DNA of 64,000 bases, taken from positions 62,001 to 126,000 of the forward strand of contig DATNAQ010000041.1 of NCBI GenBank assembly GCA_035607415.1. The letters are read 5' to 3'. Origin of the DNA: JAQBQH01 sp035607415 (GTDB lineage Bacteria > Myxococcota_A > Polyangia > Palsa-1104). The notes beneath the pieces were generated by a model. It was not told the origin of the DNA. It saw only the letters and a program-made list of their open reading frames with translations, and made no database searches. This document shows positions 63,599 to 64,000 of this stretch, piece by piece (the stretch's first letter is position 1; the number at the start of each line of letters is the position of its first letter). Position numbers and translations under genes: made by a program.

Positions 63599-64000
63599 TC
63601 GAGGAAGCCGCGTTCGCGCAGCGGCGCGCAGACTTCGCCGGCGAGCACCTTCGGCGCTAGCCGTGTGTAGATCGCCGACGGCAGCCAACCGACGGTGTGT
63701 CCGCCGTCGTCGGGCGGAACGGTGGCGGCGATCTTGTGCTGCTCGGCGATCGCGTCGTTGGCGAGCGCGCGCAGCCGCACGCGCGTCGGCTCGTCGAGGA
63801 GCTCGTCGGCCCAGTCGAGGATGATCCAGCCGAGGCGCGCGTGCGCGGCTTCGTCCTTGACGATGCGGCGCAGGACGTCGCGCATGACCGGATGCGGCTG
63901 ATGGCGGATCATCTCGCGCGCGAGCGGCAGCCCGAAGGTCTCGTCGACGCAGTGGATGCGCAGCGCCAAAAACACCGCGCGCCCGAGCGGCGACAGATCG
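63595..64000 (-). CDS. Ferritin-like protein, 5' end beyond window
   Basis: C-terminal 134 residues of a helical protein; the frame stays open to position 64,000, so the N-terminus lies outside. CVDETFG and VKDEAAHARLGWIIL supply Glu and Glu-x2-His iron ligands, the latter almost identical to the block in the diiron protein at 51,340-52,212. A Gly/Pro-rich C-terminus (LAPKVLAGEVCAPLRERGFLD) follows. The GTG at 63,975 within the visible part is unlikely to be the start. Role unknown. Confidence 0.75.
   Translation of the reverse strand, partial: DLSPLGRAVFLALRIHCVDETFGLPLAREMIRHQPHPVMRDVLRRIVKDEAAHARLGWIILDWADELLDEPTRVRLRALANDAIAEQHKIAATVPPDDGGHTVGWLPSAIYTRLAPKVLAGEVCAPLRERGFLD

Noticed and set aside
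1..64000. Search for tRNA, rRNA, CRISPR arrays, insertion sequences and phage genes
   Set aside because: No cloverleaf, repeat-spacer pattern, transposase or integrase was recognised by reading; a tool-based scan would be needed to be certain.

Overview
The window is GC-rich DNA, tightly packed with genes on both strands. It has no tRNA or rRNA genes, insertion sequences, CRISPR arrays or phage genes that I can see. The cell envelope is of diderm type: an Mla-type lipid transport operon, several lipobox lipoproteins and a surface-like barrel protein. The lipoproteins have Asp/Gly-rich linkers, Cys-rich repeats and VWA domains. Together with an in-frame UGA selenoprotein this points to a myxobacterium-like (Myxococcota / 'deltaproteobacterial') organism. 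That placement is inference; no marker gene proves it.

Layout. (1) Positions 1-19,970 and 40,786-44,301 hold a large exopolysaccharide locus: four GT4 and one GT2 glycosyltransferases (including 53,593-54,783), an AsnB-type amidotransferase, a Wzy-like polymerase, UDP-glucose dehydrogenase, two secreted beta-helix lipoproteins, a lyase-like enzyme, polysaccharide deacetylases, and two chain-length/tyrosine-kinase modules. One kinase-like protein has lost its P-loop lysine. (2) Positions 19,992-26,979 hold an aminoacyl-carrier-protein cluster: acyl-CoA-dehydrogenase-like flavoprotein, amino acid:[carrier protein] ligase, DUF1839, phosphopantetheinyl transferase, carrier protein, GH2 glycosidase-like protein and an alpha/beta hydrolase. 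Its product is unknown. (3) Positions 27,001-36,390 hold a squalene/phytoene synthase-family gene, a DMT transporter with a His-rich tail, a barrel protein, and an operon of one Cys-rich and two VWA lipoproteins. (4) Positions 36,424-40,760 hold an ATP-grasp enzyme and a minus-strand operon of a histidine phosphatase, YggX and a radical SAM protein whose real C-terminus reads through UGA (Cys-Sec-Ala-Glu-Pro).

(5) Positions 44,302-44,844 are non-coding and carry two inverted copies of one structured element, with identical core blocks but different, still-pairing stems. (6) Positions 44,845-50,783 hold an RND/HpnN-like transporter, a YbhN-type membrane protein, a GNAT acyltransferase and a secreted SRPBCC-like protein. 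(7) Positions 50,896-53,585 hold a compact four-gene unit I cannot match to a described system: two paralogous small lipoproteins, a ferritin-like diiron protein and an AMMECR1 fusion. (8) Positions 53,593-58,017 hold more envelope glycan genes. (9) Positions 58,088-61,746 hold a lipoprotein, MlaE, MlaF, MlaD and a thioredoxin-like protein. (10) The end has a decayed AraC-type regulator, a short-chain dehydrogenase, a Lys/Ala-rich secreted protein and a second ferritin-like gene cut by the window edge.

Expression signals: genes inside operons usually overlap (ATGA, GTGA, TGATG). Many first genes have a -10-like hexamer only 5-10 nt before the start codon, exactly 6 nt in six cases, which predicts widespread leaderless transcription. 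Convergent pairs tend to share or abut stop codons through CTAG. The most notable individual items are the missed selenoprotein, the paired structured elements, the aminoacyl-carrier-protein cluster and the small-lipoprotein/diiron/AMMECR1 unit.
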